DNA from: Chitinophaga sp. CF418
Lineage (GTDB): Bacteria > Bacteroidota > Bacteroidia > Chitinophagales > Chitinophagaceae
Direction: 5' to 3'
Length of the DNA stretch: 64,000 bases
NCBI RefSeq assembly: GCF_900142925.1
Contig: NZ_FRCN01000005.1
Location: 334,128 to 398,127, forward strand
The notes under the pieces are model-generated. The model was not told the origin of the DNA and did not search any database. It was given only the letters and a program-made list of their open reading frames with translations. Shown here in pieces: positions 43,639 through 53,395 of the stretch (within the stretch, counting starts at the first letter, position 1; each line of letters begins with the position of its first letter). Both the position numbers and the translations under genes were made by a program.

Positions 43639-45111
43639 TTAGAGTTTACCCTGCCAGTAAGGTGTCTGAGCAAGTGTGTAGTCGTCTTTGAACATGGCAG
43701 GGTCGATTGGCCATAACCATCCCCCTTTATTATACTGATCCTGGTTGAAAGACTCATTATACAGCGTCAGTTTATTATTTCTTACAAGATCGAAATAAGA
43801 GTGTCCTTCAAAGAATAATTCTCTCAGGCGTTCTTCCAGTATTTCGGTAGCCAGCGCTTCACCAGCGCCATTGTAATCCGGAACACCCGCTCTTCCACGT
43901 ACCTGATTTAATAATATGACTGCGTCGTTGTCACGGCCTAACTTATTCAGTGCTTCTGCTCTTAAAAGAATGATGTCAGCGAGTCTGAATATATTGAGGT
44001 TATTATTTAATCTCGGATCTCCTTTTGTAGAACCATCTGCATAGGTGATATTAGCATACTTAATAACCTGTCCGGTGGACGACTGTGGCTGATAGAAAAA
44101 TCTTCTGTAACGGATATCTGTAGCACTATCTGTTTTATAAAGATTGTTTACATAGATAGTGCTTACCGGCCACTCCAGCTTACTTTTACCATAAATAAAA
44201 GGTTGCATCAGGGTAAAAGCAGAACCGTCACCACCACCATTGATAGCGATACCTTCGTTCTGTCCACCATTGATATTGATCTCGAAGATGCCTTCCGCTG
44301 ATTTACCGATGAATACGGATTCGTAATTTGCAGAGTCTACCAATTGGTAGCCACCCTGGGTGATCACGGTATTGGCGGCTGCTTCACAACCAGCATAATC
44401 GCCTTTCCATGCCCTGATATGTGCTTCCAGCGCATAGGCACTTCCTTTGTTCGCTCTTACTGCACGCTGTCCTTCATCACTGTAACCAAAGGCCATATCT
44501 TTTTCAGCAATGCTCACATCAGCCAGGCACTGAGCAAGTACTGCATCAGCGGTACTTCTTGGAATGTTTAAAGCAGCATTGGCATCATAGTCGGGTGTAA
44601 GTTTCAGAGGCACACCACCCCATACCCTGCTCATAAAGAAATAAGTGAAAGCACGCAGGAAGTATGCTTCGCCGATGATATGAGACTTAGTGGCCGGATC
44701 AACAAATTTTGTGGAGTCGATCCCCGGTACTTTAGCAATGACCAGGTTTACCTGCTGAAGCAGTTTATAATATTTCTGCCAGTTCCAGTAGCTGCCGCCA
44801 TTTACGTTCAAACCAGTAAAGAGACCTAATGCCACGTTGCTGTTGCCTGAGTCGTAGTTACCATTGATCAGAAATTCGCTGGCAGGAACGTCGCCATACA
44901 CATGCCATGTATTATCTGTGATAAGAATATTCCTCAATAGCGCATAGGCACCGGCGATGGCGGTATTCGCATCTGATTCATTGGTGAAATATGCTTCTGT
45001 GAATGTAGAATTATGAGGCTCCAGGTCCAGTATTTTGCTGCATGATGATACTATCATGATGGGAGCCAGTAGTAAGACGGTATAAATTGTATGTAAGAGT
45101 CGTTTGTTCAT
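43639..45111 (-). CDS. RagB/SusD family nutrient-binding lipoprotein
   Basis: 490 aa. Lipobox IMIVSSCSKILDLEP, Cys at about residue 24. SusD features include the TPR-like helices (SDANTAIAGAYALLRNILIT, EAYFLRAFTYFFMSRVWGGV), the ADIILLRAEALNKLGRDNDA stretch and the C-terminal LRELFFEGHSYFDLVRN box. It caps the SusC channel and captures the substrate at the cell surface. 18 nt after the susC-like gene. Confidence 0.95.
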   Translation of the reverse strand: MNKRLLHTIYTVLLLAPIMIVSSCSKILDLEPHNSTFTEAYFTNESDANTAIAGAYALLRNILITDNTWHVYGDVPASEFLINGNYDSGNSNVALGLFTGLNVNGGSYWNWQKYYKLLQQVNLVIAKVPGIDSTKFVDPATKSHIIGEAYFLRAFTYFFMSRVWGGVPLKLTPDYDANAALNIPRSTADAVLAQCLADVSIAEKDMAFGYSDEGQRAVRANKGSAYALEAHIRAWKGDYAGCEAAANTVITQGGYQLVDSANYESVFIGKSAEGIFEININGGQNEGIAINGGGDGSAFTLMQPFIYGKSKLEWPVSTIYVNNLYKTDSATDIRYRRFFYQPQSSTGQVIKYANITYADGSTKGDPRLNNNLNIFRLADIILLRAEALNKLGRDNDAVILLNQVRGRAGVPDYNGAGEALATEILEERLRELFFEGHSYFDLVRNNKLTLYNESFNQDQYNKGGWLWPIDPAMFKDDYTLAQTPYWQGKL

Positions 45112-45129
45112 GATCCTGTTTTTAAAAAG

Positions 45130-48100
45130 TTATAGGCTGACATCCAATCCAAACGTGAATTTCTTAGGAAGCGGATAACCACTGCCACTATATACACCAA
45201 AAACATCCACTTGTTCTGCATCAGGTACGTTCTTTGATTTCTGGAAAATCTTCAGGTTATCTACCAGACCATAGATGCGTACACGCTTCAGATGAACTCT
45301 TTCCAGTAATGCAGGATTTAAACTATAACCCAGCGATACTTTCTTAATACGCAGGTAAGCGCCGCTTTCTACCCACTGTGAACTCACCAGTGCATATTTA
45401 TAACGGGTGCCCGTTACAGAACTCAAAGAAGGATACTGTGCATTATCACCTGGATTATACCAGTAATTGATACCACTCAGGTCAGGTAGAGAGTGTGTAC
45501 TGATAGAGTGCAGGGGATTTGAATCGCCGTCATCTGTAGGCACCAGCTGGGACAATCTTCCCGCTAAGTAATCATTGTAGATCCGACGGCCGGCAGTGAA
45601 CGTACAGAAGATGTCCAGCGTAAATCTTTTATAATTGAATGTGTTACTGAAACCGCCTGTCAATTTAGGATTTGGATTACCGGTAGGTACATAGTCCGTT
45701 GCATCCAGTACACCATCCCCGTTAGAATCCTGCCAGATCGGGTCACCACCTCTGAAAGGATAACCATAGAAGTTAAGTACCGCCCCCGTTACAGGATTCA
45801 CAGGTACATCAGCATCGGTTTTGTAAATGCCGGTTGCTTTGAAAGTATTGTAAGTGTTAATAGGCTGACCTTGTCTCAATAAGTATTTATCGAGATAGAT
45901 ATCACGACCACCATTTGGTAATGAGGTGATGATGTTATCGTTATGTGCGATGTTTAACAGGAACTGCCACTGGAATGGTTTGGCAGGTGCAAAGATGTTG
46001 GCAATGAACTGCATTTCCACCCCTGTATTCCTGACACCAATAGCATTGGCTGTGTTAGTAGAATAACCAGTGGTAATGGGAACCGCGAGTGTAAAGATCC
46101 CTCCATGGGTGGTTTTCACATAAGCATCCGTTACTACGCTAAAGCGCCCGTTCAATAAAGTGATATCCAGACCCAGGTTAGACTGGCTTGTTTTTTCCCA
46201 GCTAAGATTTGGGTTGGAAAGACCTTTATCAAAGTTGAGGGAGATAGCAGGAACACCATTATAAGTTAATGACTGGTTGGCTCCCGTAGAAGGGTTGGTA
46301 CTACCTGGAAAAGCACCCGCACCAATGTTGTAGGTGTTATAAGACAGGTAGTTATCGCCACCATCCGGCTGACGGCCGGTTTCACCATAACTTGCACGCA
46401 GTTTCAATAAAGTAAGCCAGTTGCTCTTGCTTTTCAACCATGGCTCATCACTGACTACCCAGCCTGCAGACACCGATGGGAAGTAACCCCAACGGTTGTT
46501 TTTACCAAAACGGGAAGAGGCATCCGCGTTCATTACGGCAGATAATAAATAACGTCCATTAAAGCTATAGTTCACACGCAGGAAACCCGTCTGAATACCA
46601 CTCTGTAAAAGGTCAGTACTGGTTTCAGCCAGATTCTTATCCAGTACCGTAACAGTCCGGATCTGGTCATTTGGAATACCTACCGCCCTTGATATCGTAG
46701 CCCTGTACTCCATGTATTCAGTATTCTGACCCAGCAACAGGTTCAGGGTATGGCTCTTACCAAATCCGGTCGTGTATTGCAGGGCATTACTCATCAGGTA
46801 GTTGTTCCTGTTTTCAACGAAGCTGGATGCTGCACCCGTTCCATCTCTTCTCACCGCGCCCGGGGTGTACGAATCCGAACGTGCCGTATGTGCCGAGTAA
46901 GATATTACCGTGTTAAAGCTGAACTTCTTGGAGATCTTCCAGTCAATTACAGGACTGATAGACATATTATCATCTGAGTTACGGTCTGTCTGATTGGTGG
47001 TATTACCAAAAATGAAAGCCGCATTTGCAGGAGATAAATATAATGTTGATGATGGTAATGGACTGGAAGCATAATAACCGCCATTAAAAGGACCATAACC
47101 ACCCGACAGATCATTGATCGATCTTGGTCTGTCCGACCTGGCATAACGGATAATGGTGTTGATATTCAATTTGGGAGATAAATTCAGACCTGTACTGCTG
47201 CTGAAACTATATCTCTGAAAACCGGATTTCTTGATAATACCCTCTTCATCATAATAATTAAGGGAGTACCTGTAGTTGATAAGGTTACTACCTCCGCTTA
47301 CAGAGAGATCATAGTTACCAACCTGACCCGTTTGATAGAGCTGACCCTGATAATCATTTGCGTTGTTGAATGCAGGGTTCAGACTATCAGTCAGGATCTG
47401 TGGAATGTTCTGCAGGTTCAAATATTGCCCATAATGCTGGATCAACGCCATCTTTCCTCTGCGTTCTTCAGCTCCAATCACTACTTTATCGAGACTAGGC
47501 ATATCCGTGATACCATGATAGGCGGAGAAATCAATTCTGGGTTTACCGGTAATACCACGCTTGGTAGTGATGATGATCACACCACCAGCACCTCTTGAAC
47601 CGTAAATGGCAGCGGCAGAGGCATCTTTTAAGATGTCAATACTCTGGATATCATTTACCGCAATACCTGCCAATGCGTCCGTATTGGTACCGCTACCATA
47701 ATTGATAGCAGCGATATCTTCCGTGCTCTGTGGCACTCCATCAATCACATATAAGGGGCCACTCAATGCACGGGCAAGACTTGCTTTACCCTGGGCAGTG
47801 GTGAAGTCACTGTTGATATTTCTGCTCACCGCTGTGTTACCACGCATCACCACGTTACTTCTGACACCGGGTTCACCGGAGAAATTCTGAACATCCAGAC
47901 CAGGAGCGCGACCTTGTAAAAGCGCGTCCAGTGAGGGTGTGGGAACATCCAATAAGTTTTTTGGATTTACAGAGGTAACAGAAGCCGTTACACTTTTACG
48001 GGACGCCTCCTGGTAACCAATGACCACTACATCCTTAAGGTCTGTCTTATCGCGCCTCAGTACAATAGCCACGTTGGCTTCCGGGCCTTTTACTTTATAA

Positions 48101-48387
48101 GTAAATGGCAGATAACCTACAATTGAAAACGTTAAAGTACTACCTACGTTGGCTTTAATAGTAAAACCTCCATCTACATTTGAAACCGTACCTGCTTTAG
48201 ATTCGGAGATACTAATGGATACGCCGGGAACGAAAGCTCCATCTCCTCCATCCTTAATAGTACCGGAAATATTTACACGCGCGTCCGTTGTGCCTTGTGC
48301 GCTGGCAAATATAGACATAAGGGTGAAGACGAGCGTTAATAACATAACACTACAGGCATAGCTGTATTTTGTCAAATTAACAGTCAT
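45130..48387 (-). CDS. SusC/RagA family TonB-dependent outer-membrane transporter
   Basis: 1085 aa with a signal peptide near residues 12-30. Then a carboxypeptidase-regulatory-like domain (VNISGTIKDGGDGAFVPGVS), the DVVVIGYQEASRKSVTASVT TonB-box/plug junction, plug strings (LDALLQGRAPGLDVQNFSGE, ILKDASAAAIYGSRGAGGVI) and a C-terminal barrel ending KKFTFGLDVSL. It imports oligosaccharides or peptides with energy from TonB. First gene of the operon. No glycosidase, sigma or anti-sigma gene is adjacent, so the substrate is not indicated. Confidence 0.96.
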   Translation of the reverse strand: MTVNLTKYSYACSVMLLTLVFTLMSIFASAQGTTDARVNISGTIKDGGDGAFVPGVSISISESKAGTVSNVDGGFTIKANVGSTLTFSIVGYLPFTYKVKGPEANVAIVLRRDKTDLKDVVVIGYQEASRKSVTASVTSVNPKNLLDVPTPSLDALLQGRAPGLDVQNFSGEPGVRSNVVMRGNTAVSRNINSDFTTAQGKASLARALSGPLYVIDGVPQSTEDIAAINYGSGTNTDALAGIAVNDIQSIDILKDASAAAIYGSRGAGGVIIITTKRGITGKPRIDFSAYHGITDMPSLDKVVIGAEERRGKMALIQHYGQYLNLQNIPQILTDSLNPAFNNANDYQGQLYQTGQVGNYDLSVSGGSNLINYRYSLNYYDEEGIIKKSGFQRYSFSSSTGLNLSPKLNINTIIRYARSDRPRSINDLSGGYGPFNGGYYASSPLPSSTLYLSPANAAFIFGNTTNQTDRNSDDNMSISPVIDWKISKKFSFNTVISYSAHTARSDSYTPGAVRRDGTGAASSFVENRNNYLMSNALQYTTGFGKSHTLNLLLGQNTEYMEYRATISRAVGIPNDQIRTVTVLDKNLAETSTDLLQSGIQTGFLRVNYSFNGRYLLSAVMNADASSRFGKNNRWGYFPSVSAGWVVSDEPWLKSKSNWLTLLKLRASYGETGRQPDGGDNYLSYNTYNIGAGAFPGSTNPSTGANQSLTYNGVPAISLNFDKGLSNPNLSWEKTSQSNLGLDITLLNGRFSVVTDAYVKTTHGGIFTLAVPITTGYSTNTANAIGVRNTGVEMQFIANIFAPAKPFQWQFLLNIAHNDNIITSLPNGGRDIYLDKYLLRQGQPINTYNTFKATGIYKTDADVPVNPVTGAVLNFYGYPFRGGDPIWQDSNGDGVLDATDYVPTGNPNPKLTGGFSNTFNYKRFTLDIFCTFTAGRRIYNDYLAGRLSQLVPTDDGDSNPLHSISTHSLPDLSGINYWYNPGDNAQYPSLSSVTGTRYKYALVSSQWVESGAYLRIKKVSLGYSLNPALLERVHLKRVRIYGLVDNLKIFQKSKNVPDAEQVDVFGVYSGSGYPLPKKFTFGLDVSL

Positions 48388-49247
48388 GAAGTAAATTTTA
48401 ATGCTTGCGGATTATTACGAAATTGGTTGATTATGCCCTACAGGCAAACAGATTTAATACGGGCTTGATTAATACTTTCCCCGGTATTGTGATGTCAGAT
48501 ATTTTTGATTGATAATAATAATTGGCATGAACGATTGTTAAAAAAAGTACATAGAACCACATAACTGTATGTTGCTCTACAGTGCAAATTAATCCCCATC
48601 TTTATGTTGCGCGACTATCTGTTTTTAGCAGACTTCCTTTTGGTTGATACGAACTAGTAAACTGATGACAAGATAATATGTAATAAGTAAATAAATTGTC
48701 AATAAATACTAAACAGAATGTAAACAATCTTAAATGAAATTTAAACTGCTCCTGAGACTCCAGTGCAAAGGATAGTTGATAGAATTGTTGATTCCTTTAC
48801 AGAATGCACGCCGGGAAAGAGGGTTCAAAGAGTATCCGGAATAGTGCATTTATAAGTATTAAATCTGATGTATCAGTACAGGTAGATACCGATATCCGCT
48901 TATTGTTCCCGCTACCAGCATCGGATTCTAATAAACATTGGGGTGGCGGGCAAATCTGCTGCCCCGATTCCTGCAAGTTATTAGACTGCGTAAGTGGAAG
49001 TAAAAAAGAGGCTTATGGCCTCTTTTTGTTGTGTATCAGGTATGTATATTGGCTATTGGGTGCGAGTCCACGTCCTGCTTAATGCGTTTTGTTGAATTAC
49101 ATTGACGGCTTGATTAACAGAAAAAATACAACGAAATAGAACAAAAAAGCGTGTGATCTATATGCCTTTAATCAGCAATACTGAAGGAAGCTTTCAATGC
49201 TGTTGCAAAGAAAATAAACATTTTCACGAATCTACAAGGCTAATCAT
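48388..49247. other. 860-bp region upstream of the SusC gene
   Basis: It should contain the SusC-operon promoter, which I could not place with confidence. The frame at 48804-49082 shows no family content. A terminator-like hairpin lies at 49002-49028. The short string ggtgcgagtccacgtcctgc (from 49058) resembles a tRNA T arm but no tRNA can be folded around it. Confidence 0.5.
49002..49028. terminator. Bidirectional hairpin terminator
   Basis: Stem aaagaggc/gcctcttt with loop ttatg, A-run before and T-run after. No obvious gene ends next to it. Confidence 0.6.
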
Positions 49248-49766
49248 TTAAATGCTTGTTCCTCCTTTAAATTTGGTTATCAACTTCAGCGAATTTAAAT
49301 AATCATTGTCAAAATGGATAAACCGGCATTCTCGTTCCGGTAGTTGCAATTTGTAACGCCATTTCGCATTGGTAGTTAATTCTTCAAAGTGATAAAGTTT
49401 ACCCACTCTCCCTCTAAAGTCCACAACATCAAATGCGTCTCCTTTGCGGGTATCTAACTGAATCAATCGATATTGCAGACTAACATACGCCAGAATGTTT
49501 TCAAGCGTGTCAATAGGAATGATAGGTTCTTCTCCCGGCAGGTATTTTTTTAGCTTCAAAATACGTGCAGCTCTCTTTTCAAAGTCTCCTTGTATGAACT
49601 CTACCTTTTCATTTTTGAATATCGTATAACCATCCAATCGGTAATCAATACATGTCCGAATGAGTGTATAATCGTCATTATACTTCAGGACAACGCCCGA
49701 AATATTGTCCTTCCGGCCCTGAAACTGGAACGTTAAAAACTTGCCTACATAGCGTTTAAGGTGCAT
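49248..49766 (-). CDS. Hypothetical protein
   Basis: 172 aa from ATG 49766 (MHLKRYVGKFLTFQFQGRKD); the open frame runs to 49829, but the extra 21 residues are hydrophobic noise. No domain recognised. It has basic patches (KRAARILKLKKYLPGEEP) and ends SLKLITKFKGGTSI. AT-rich, next to scar copy 5. Confidence 0.6.
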   Translation of the reverse strand: MHLKRYVGKFLTFQFQGRKDNISGVVLKYNDDYTLIRTCIDYRLDGYTIFKNEKVEFIQGDFEKRAARILKLKKYLPGEEPIIPIDTLENILAYVSLQYRLIQLDTRKGDAFDVVDFRGRVGKLYHFEELTTNAKWRYKLQLPERECRFIHFDNDYLNSLKLITKFKGGTSI

Positions 49767-49888
49767 GAGTTTACTTGTATAATATGAAGATAGGAAATAT
49801 ACCTTGAAAGTTAGAATGGAAAGACTCATCTGACATGTTTATTGCCTGATGGGATAATGGGTATCTTCCACATCCAAGTCACCGATTG

Positions 49889-50026
49889 GGTATCCCCTGT
49901 TACAGTGAAAATCATTTGATCAGAGACTGCAACAACAAAAAAGCCTTCAGACATCATCTGAAGACTCAAAAACTTTTCGCTGTCGCTTAGATTTTCCTGG
50001 CGGGCTACCGGGGACGAAGTTCGAAC
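49889..50026 (-). repeat. tRNA-Ser scar repeat, copy 5
   Basis: Begins with a worn tRNA part (tatcccctgttacagtga), then aaatcatttgatcagagact, gcaacaacaaaaaagccttc, the full hairpin, cttttcgctgtcgcttagat and tttcctggcgggctaccggg, ending gacgaagttcgaacc. Same orientation as the others. It is the left border of the helicase gene. Confidence 0.8.
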
Positions 50027-50432
50027 CTGTTTGAAGATAATTTGTCTGCAATTCAGGGTTTTATTAGTGAATTTATTGGTAGGATATCTATCGATAATAA
50101 AATGATATATGTGGGAGCTTGTTTTCCTTTACATAATAAACATTAGTTTCTTTTCAGAGACTCTCTGTAGAGTAGTTTGTATAACGACGTTAATTGATTT
50201 TGAACGAATCGGCTATTGATTATTTTATTTCAAATTTGAAGTTATTTATATATATATAAATTATGGTTAGCCTTTTCCTCTTCATAGATATAGTGCTATA
50301 CTAATTCAAATGTATTGTCAAAATTTGCCCCACTAATTAGTATATGCTTCACAGATATTTTTCATGATCATTGGGTTTAATATTTTCTTATATTAGTATC
50401 ATATCTTTTGACAGTTAACCACAATGTAATCA
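50027..50432. other. AT-rich leader region of the helicase gene
   Basis: 400 bp of low-GC DNA without a gene, presumably carrying the helicase promoter. It contains a run of TA dinucleotides near 50250. Confidence 0.4.
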
Positions 50433-53147
50433 ATGAATAACAAAAATGCCCATAGCTTAAACGTATTGAAATTTTGGAGAGCCATTGAAGCCTTTAATCT
50501 ACCTGATCTACCTGAGCAGAAAATAAGGGACACGCGGAAATTTACCCAGCTTCGTTCAACTGATTTATTTCCATGGGAAACCCCTTCCTTCGTTAGTGTG
50601 CCCGATAGAAAATGGAAACACACTATCTACTTCGGTTGTATGCTGAAACAACGAGTGCTTGACGTAATCAGAACGGCAGTTACTGATGATGAAGAACAGA
50701 TAGAACCTCTTTTAGGTAGTACCTGGTTATCTGCTATTGTCGTAGATGAGAACGGATGTATATACTATAAAACATATACACGAGCCGCTTTTTCTTATGC
50801 TGTAGAAGTACTTATTGCAGGCACATCATTAGACAAAGTGAAAGAAGATTTGGACCTTGCATATGCTGGGCTTCCGGGCCGGTTTGACATTGAAGAGGTA
50901 GAGGAAGATGATGAGGAGAATACAATACCTCTTACCTGGATACAGATTGAGAATGAAATAACTGATCTCAGAAAAATTACATCGGTCTTTAGAGAAAAAA
51001 TTGATATACTATGTGTTTCTGAGTTAATACATGCTACTACCGAACCTGAAGCTCCTTTTTTAAATAGCTTTTATACAGCCGACTTGAGCAATCTTATCGA
51101 CTTATTGCATAGTAAAAAAGATATTGGTCAACCATTGACTGCATACTTGCAGGAGAAAATATGTATTGAGGATCGCTATGATATGCAAGAGAACGGTATC
51201 ATTATCCAATGCATACATCCCCAATATCAATCTGCTGCTCGCTGGCCTTCAAATCCTGCGCATGGATTACATAGTGCACAACAGGCAGCCGTATACATGT
51301 CTTTAAATAAATTACACAATGAATCTGGGTTACTAGGTGTTAATGGCCCTCCTGGTACAGGAAAAACCACTTTATTAAGGGAAGTAGTTGCCGACGTTAT
51401 ACTAAAAAGGGCGGAACGGCTTTTAGATGCTGGTGTCAACAAATTGTTTAGTAAGAAACGGATATTTGTAGGGGATAGCTATTACTATAATATTATGTCC
51501 GGTGTTTTTGCTAACGATGGTATACTCATTTCAAGTAATAATAATACAGCTGTGGAAAACATTTCGAAAGAACTTCCCCAGATGAAAAGTATTGATGTAA
51601 AATCGTTTCCTCAAGCAAGCTATTTCACAGAGACGGCTCGGAAGATGGGCGAGAAAGAACCAACTTGGGCGATTTTAAGTGCTGTATTGGGTAACAGTAC
51701 GAATTGTAAAAAATTTAGGTATAACCTGTTAACTACAGGTAACTTTGGGAATTTGTTGAATAGCCTTGATAATGAATATGCAGAAACGCACTATAAAGAA
51801 GAATTTCATAGAGTTGCGACTGAATTGAAAGCATTACTAAGTGAATTTAAGACATTTCAGAAAATTTCTGCTACTTATCATGAAGGGGTTCTGGCAATGT
51901 ATTTTCCAAAAGATTATAAGCGACTAGATAATGATACTTTGCTAAATCTTAAAAATCAGTTGATTCATACTTATAAAATACTTCCAGAAAATATCATAGA
52001 TCAAAATGTCTCTCAAATGAAGATGGCAGATATTCATCGGATGTTACCTTATTCATCGGTTACTATAAACACCTTAAGGAGTAATATCTTTCTAAAGAGT
52101 CTGGAATTAATAGAGCATGTAATAAAGATAAATGCGCGGCATTTTAAAGCGAATATTGAGATGTTCCTCAACATGCTGGCAGGAAAGAATACCGGATTAA
52201 TCAACGATGCTGCTGCTAAGATATTATGGGATACTTTCTTCTTTTGTATACCGGTTGTTTCTTCAGCCTTGGCATCTATCGAACGTTTCCTTAAGAAATT
52301 AGGACAAGCTGATATAGGCTGGCTATTGTTAGATGAAGCAGGACAGGCCACACCACAATCTGCCTGTGGTGCCATCTGGCGTTCTCAACGTTGTATCGTG
52401 ATTGGAGATACTTTGCAGGTAATGCCTGTGGTGACAGTGTCTGAATTGCTTGGAAAAGTTTTGCAGAAAAATTATGATATACTTGTTCCATACTGGTCTC
52501 CTCTATACTCCTCAGCCCAACTATTAGCTGATAGAACTACAGCTTTTGGAACTTATGTACTTGGCAAAAATGAAAAGATATGGACCGGTTTCCCTTTGAG
52601 GGCGCATCGAAGATGTGCTGACCCTATGTTTACGATTTCAAATACGATAGCTTATGATGGCCAGATGGTGAAAATAACCAAAGATGGACCGTTAAATATT
52701 TCTATTGGAAAAAGTACCTGGATAGATGTTAAAAGCAATCGCAATCGTGGACACATCATTACTGATGAAATAGAAGCGCTGAGGGAAAAAATGAACATCC
52801 TCCACGAAAATGGCGAAATGGGTACTATTTATATCATCTCTCCTTTTAAATCAGTTGCATCGGAATGTCAGCATATTTTCGATGATGTTGAATGCGGAAC
52901 AATTCATAGGTTTCAGGGAAAAGAAGCTGATATTGTTTTTATAATTCTGGGGAGTGACCCTAATGTGTCTCGAGCAAGAGAGTGGGTAGCGCAAGCTCCC
53001 AATATGTTAAATGTAGCGGTGACCCGTGCTAAGAAATATATGTACATTATTGGTAATAGGGAACTATGGAAGCTACAGCCGTATTTTAGTTATTTGGCGG
53101 AGATATTGCCCGTAGATGAGTATAGGAGAGAAAATATTGGACGATGA
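50433..53147 (+). CDS. Superfamily 1 helicase, Upf1/Dna2-like
   Basis: 904 aa. Walker A GVNGPPGTGKTTLLREVV (about residues 301-318), motif II LLLDEAGQATPQSA (about 632), motif III IVIGDTLQVMPVV, FPLRAHRRCADPMF (motif IV), GTIHRFQGKEADIVFIILGS (motif V) and LNVAVTRAKKYMYIIGN (motif VI). The helicase core is split by a helical insertion of about 300 residues between motifs I and II. The N-terminal 280 residues match nothing I know. AT-rich. It is the only gene between scar copies 5 and 6. Roles in defence or RNA/DNA processing are both possible. Confidence 0.9.
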   Translation: MNNKNAHSLNVLKFWRAIEAFNLPDLPEQKIRDTRKFTQLRSTDLFPWETPSFVSVPDRKWKHTIYFGCMLKQRVLDVIRTAVTDDEEQIEPLLGSTWLSAIVVDENGCIYYKTYTRAAFSYAVEVLIAGTSLDKVKEDLDLAYAGLPGRFDIEEVEEDDEENTIPLTWIQIENEITDLRKITSVFREKIDILCVSELIHATTEPEAPFLNSFYTADLSNLIDLLHSKKDIGQPLTAYLQEKICIEDRYDMQENGIIIQCIHPQYQSAARWPSNPAHGLHSAQQAAVYMSLNKLHNESGLLGVNGPPGTGKTTLLREVVADVILKRAERLLDAGVNKLFSKKRIFVGDSYYYNIMSGVFANDGILISSNNNTAVENISKELPQMKSIDVKSFPQASYFTETARKMGEKEPTWAILSAVLGNSTNCKKFRYNLLTTGNFGNLLNSLDNEYAETHYKEEFHRVATELKALLSEFKTFQKISATYHEGVLAMYFPKDYKRLDNDTLLNLKNQLIHTYKILPENIIDQNVSQMKMADIHRMLPYSSVTINTLRSNIFLKSLELIEHVIKINARHFKANIEMFLNMLAGKNTGLINDAAAKILWDTFFFCIPVVSSALASIERFLKKLGQADIGWLLLDEAGQATPQSACGAIWRSQRCIVIGDTLQVMPVVTVSELLGKVLQKNYDILVPYWSPLYSSAQLLADRTTAFGTYVLGKNEKIWTGFPLRAHRRCADPMFTISNTIAYDGQMVKITKDGPLNISIGKSTWIDVKSNRNRGHIITDEIEALREKMNILHENGEMGTIYIISPFKSVASECQHIFDDVECGTIHRFQGKEADIVFIILGSDPNVSRAREWVAQAPNMLNVAVTRAKKYMYIIGNRELWKLQPYFSYLAEILPVDEYRRENIGR

Positions 53148-53164
53148 TAAAGATGTAAGTAGGG

Positions 53165-53316
53165 CAATTCCCCGGACCTCTTTGACGGTCAAAACCATTT
53201 AATTTGAGACTAAGCATGGCTGCCTAATAGCTTATACCAGTATACAACAAAAAGCCTTCAGACATAATCTGAAGGCTTCAATTTTCTGCGGGCTGCCGGG
53301 GACAAAGTTCGAACCA
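53165..53316 (-). repeat. tRNA-Ser scar repeat, copy 6 (degenerate)
   Basis: Order kept: caattccccggacctctttg, acggtcaaaaccattt, an extra 30 bp, then aaaaagccttcagacataat and ctgaaggcttcaattttctg, ending cgggctgccggggacaaagt and tcgaacc. It is the right border of the helicase gene. Confidence 0.75.
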
Positions 53317-53395
53317 TTTTATAGATTACTTGTCTGAAATTCAAGTTTTATTAGGCGAAAATTTACTTCAGAAATGAATTAACCAACTGAATGTA

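Noticed and set aside
48804-49082. 92-residue ORF upstream of the SusC gene
   Set aside because: No recognisable content; it runs through a terminator hairpin.
49058-49082. tRNA fragment (ggtgcgagtccacgtcctgc)
   Set aside because: Only a T-arm-like string; no other tRNA arm can be found around it.
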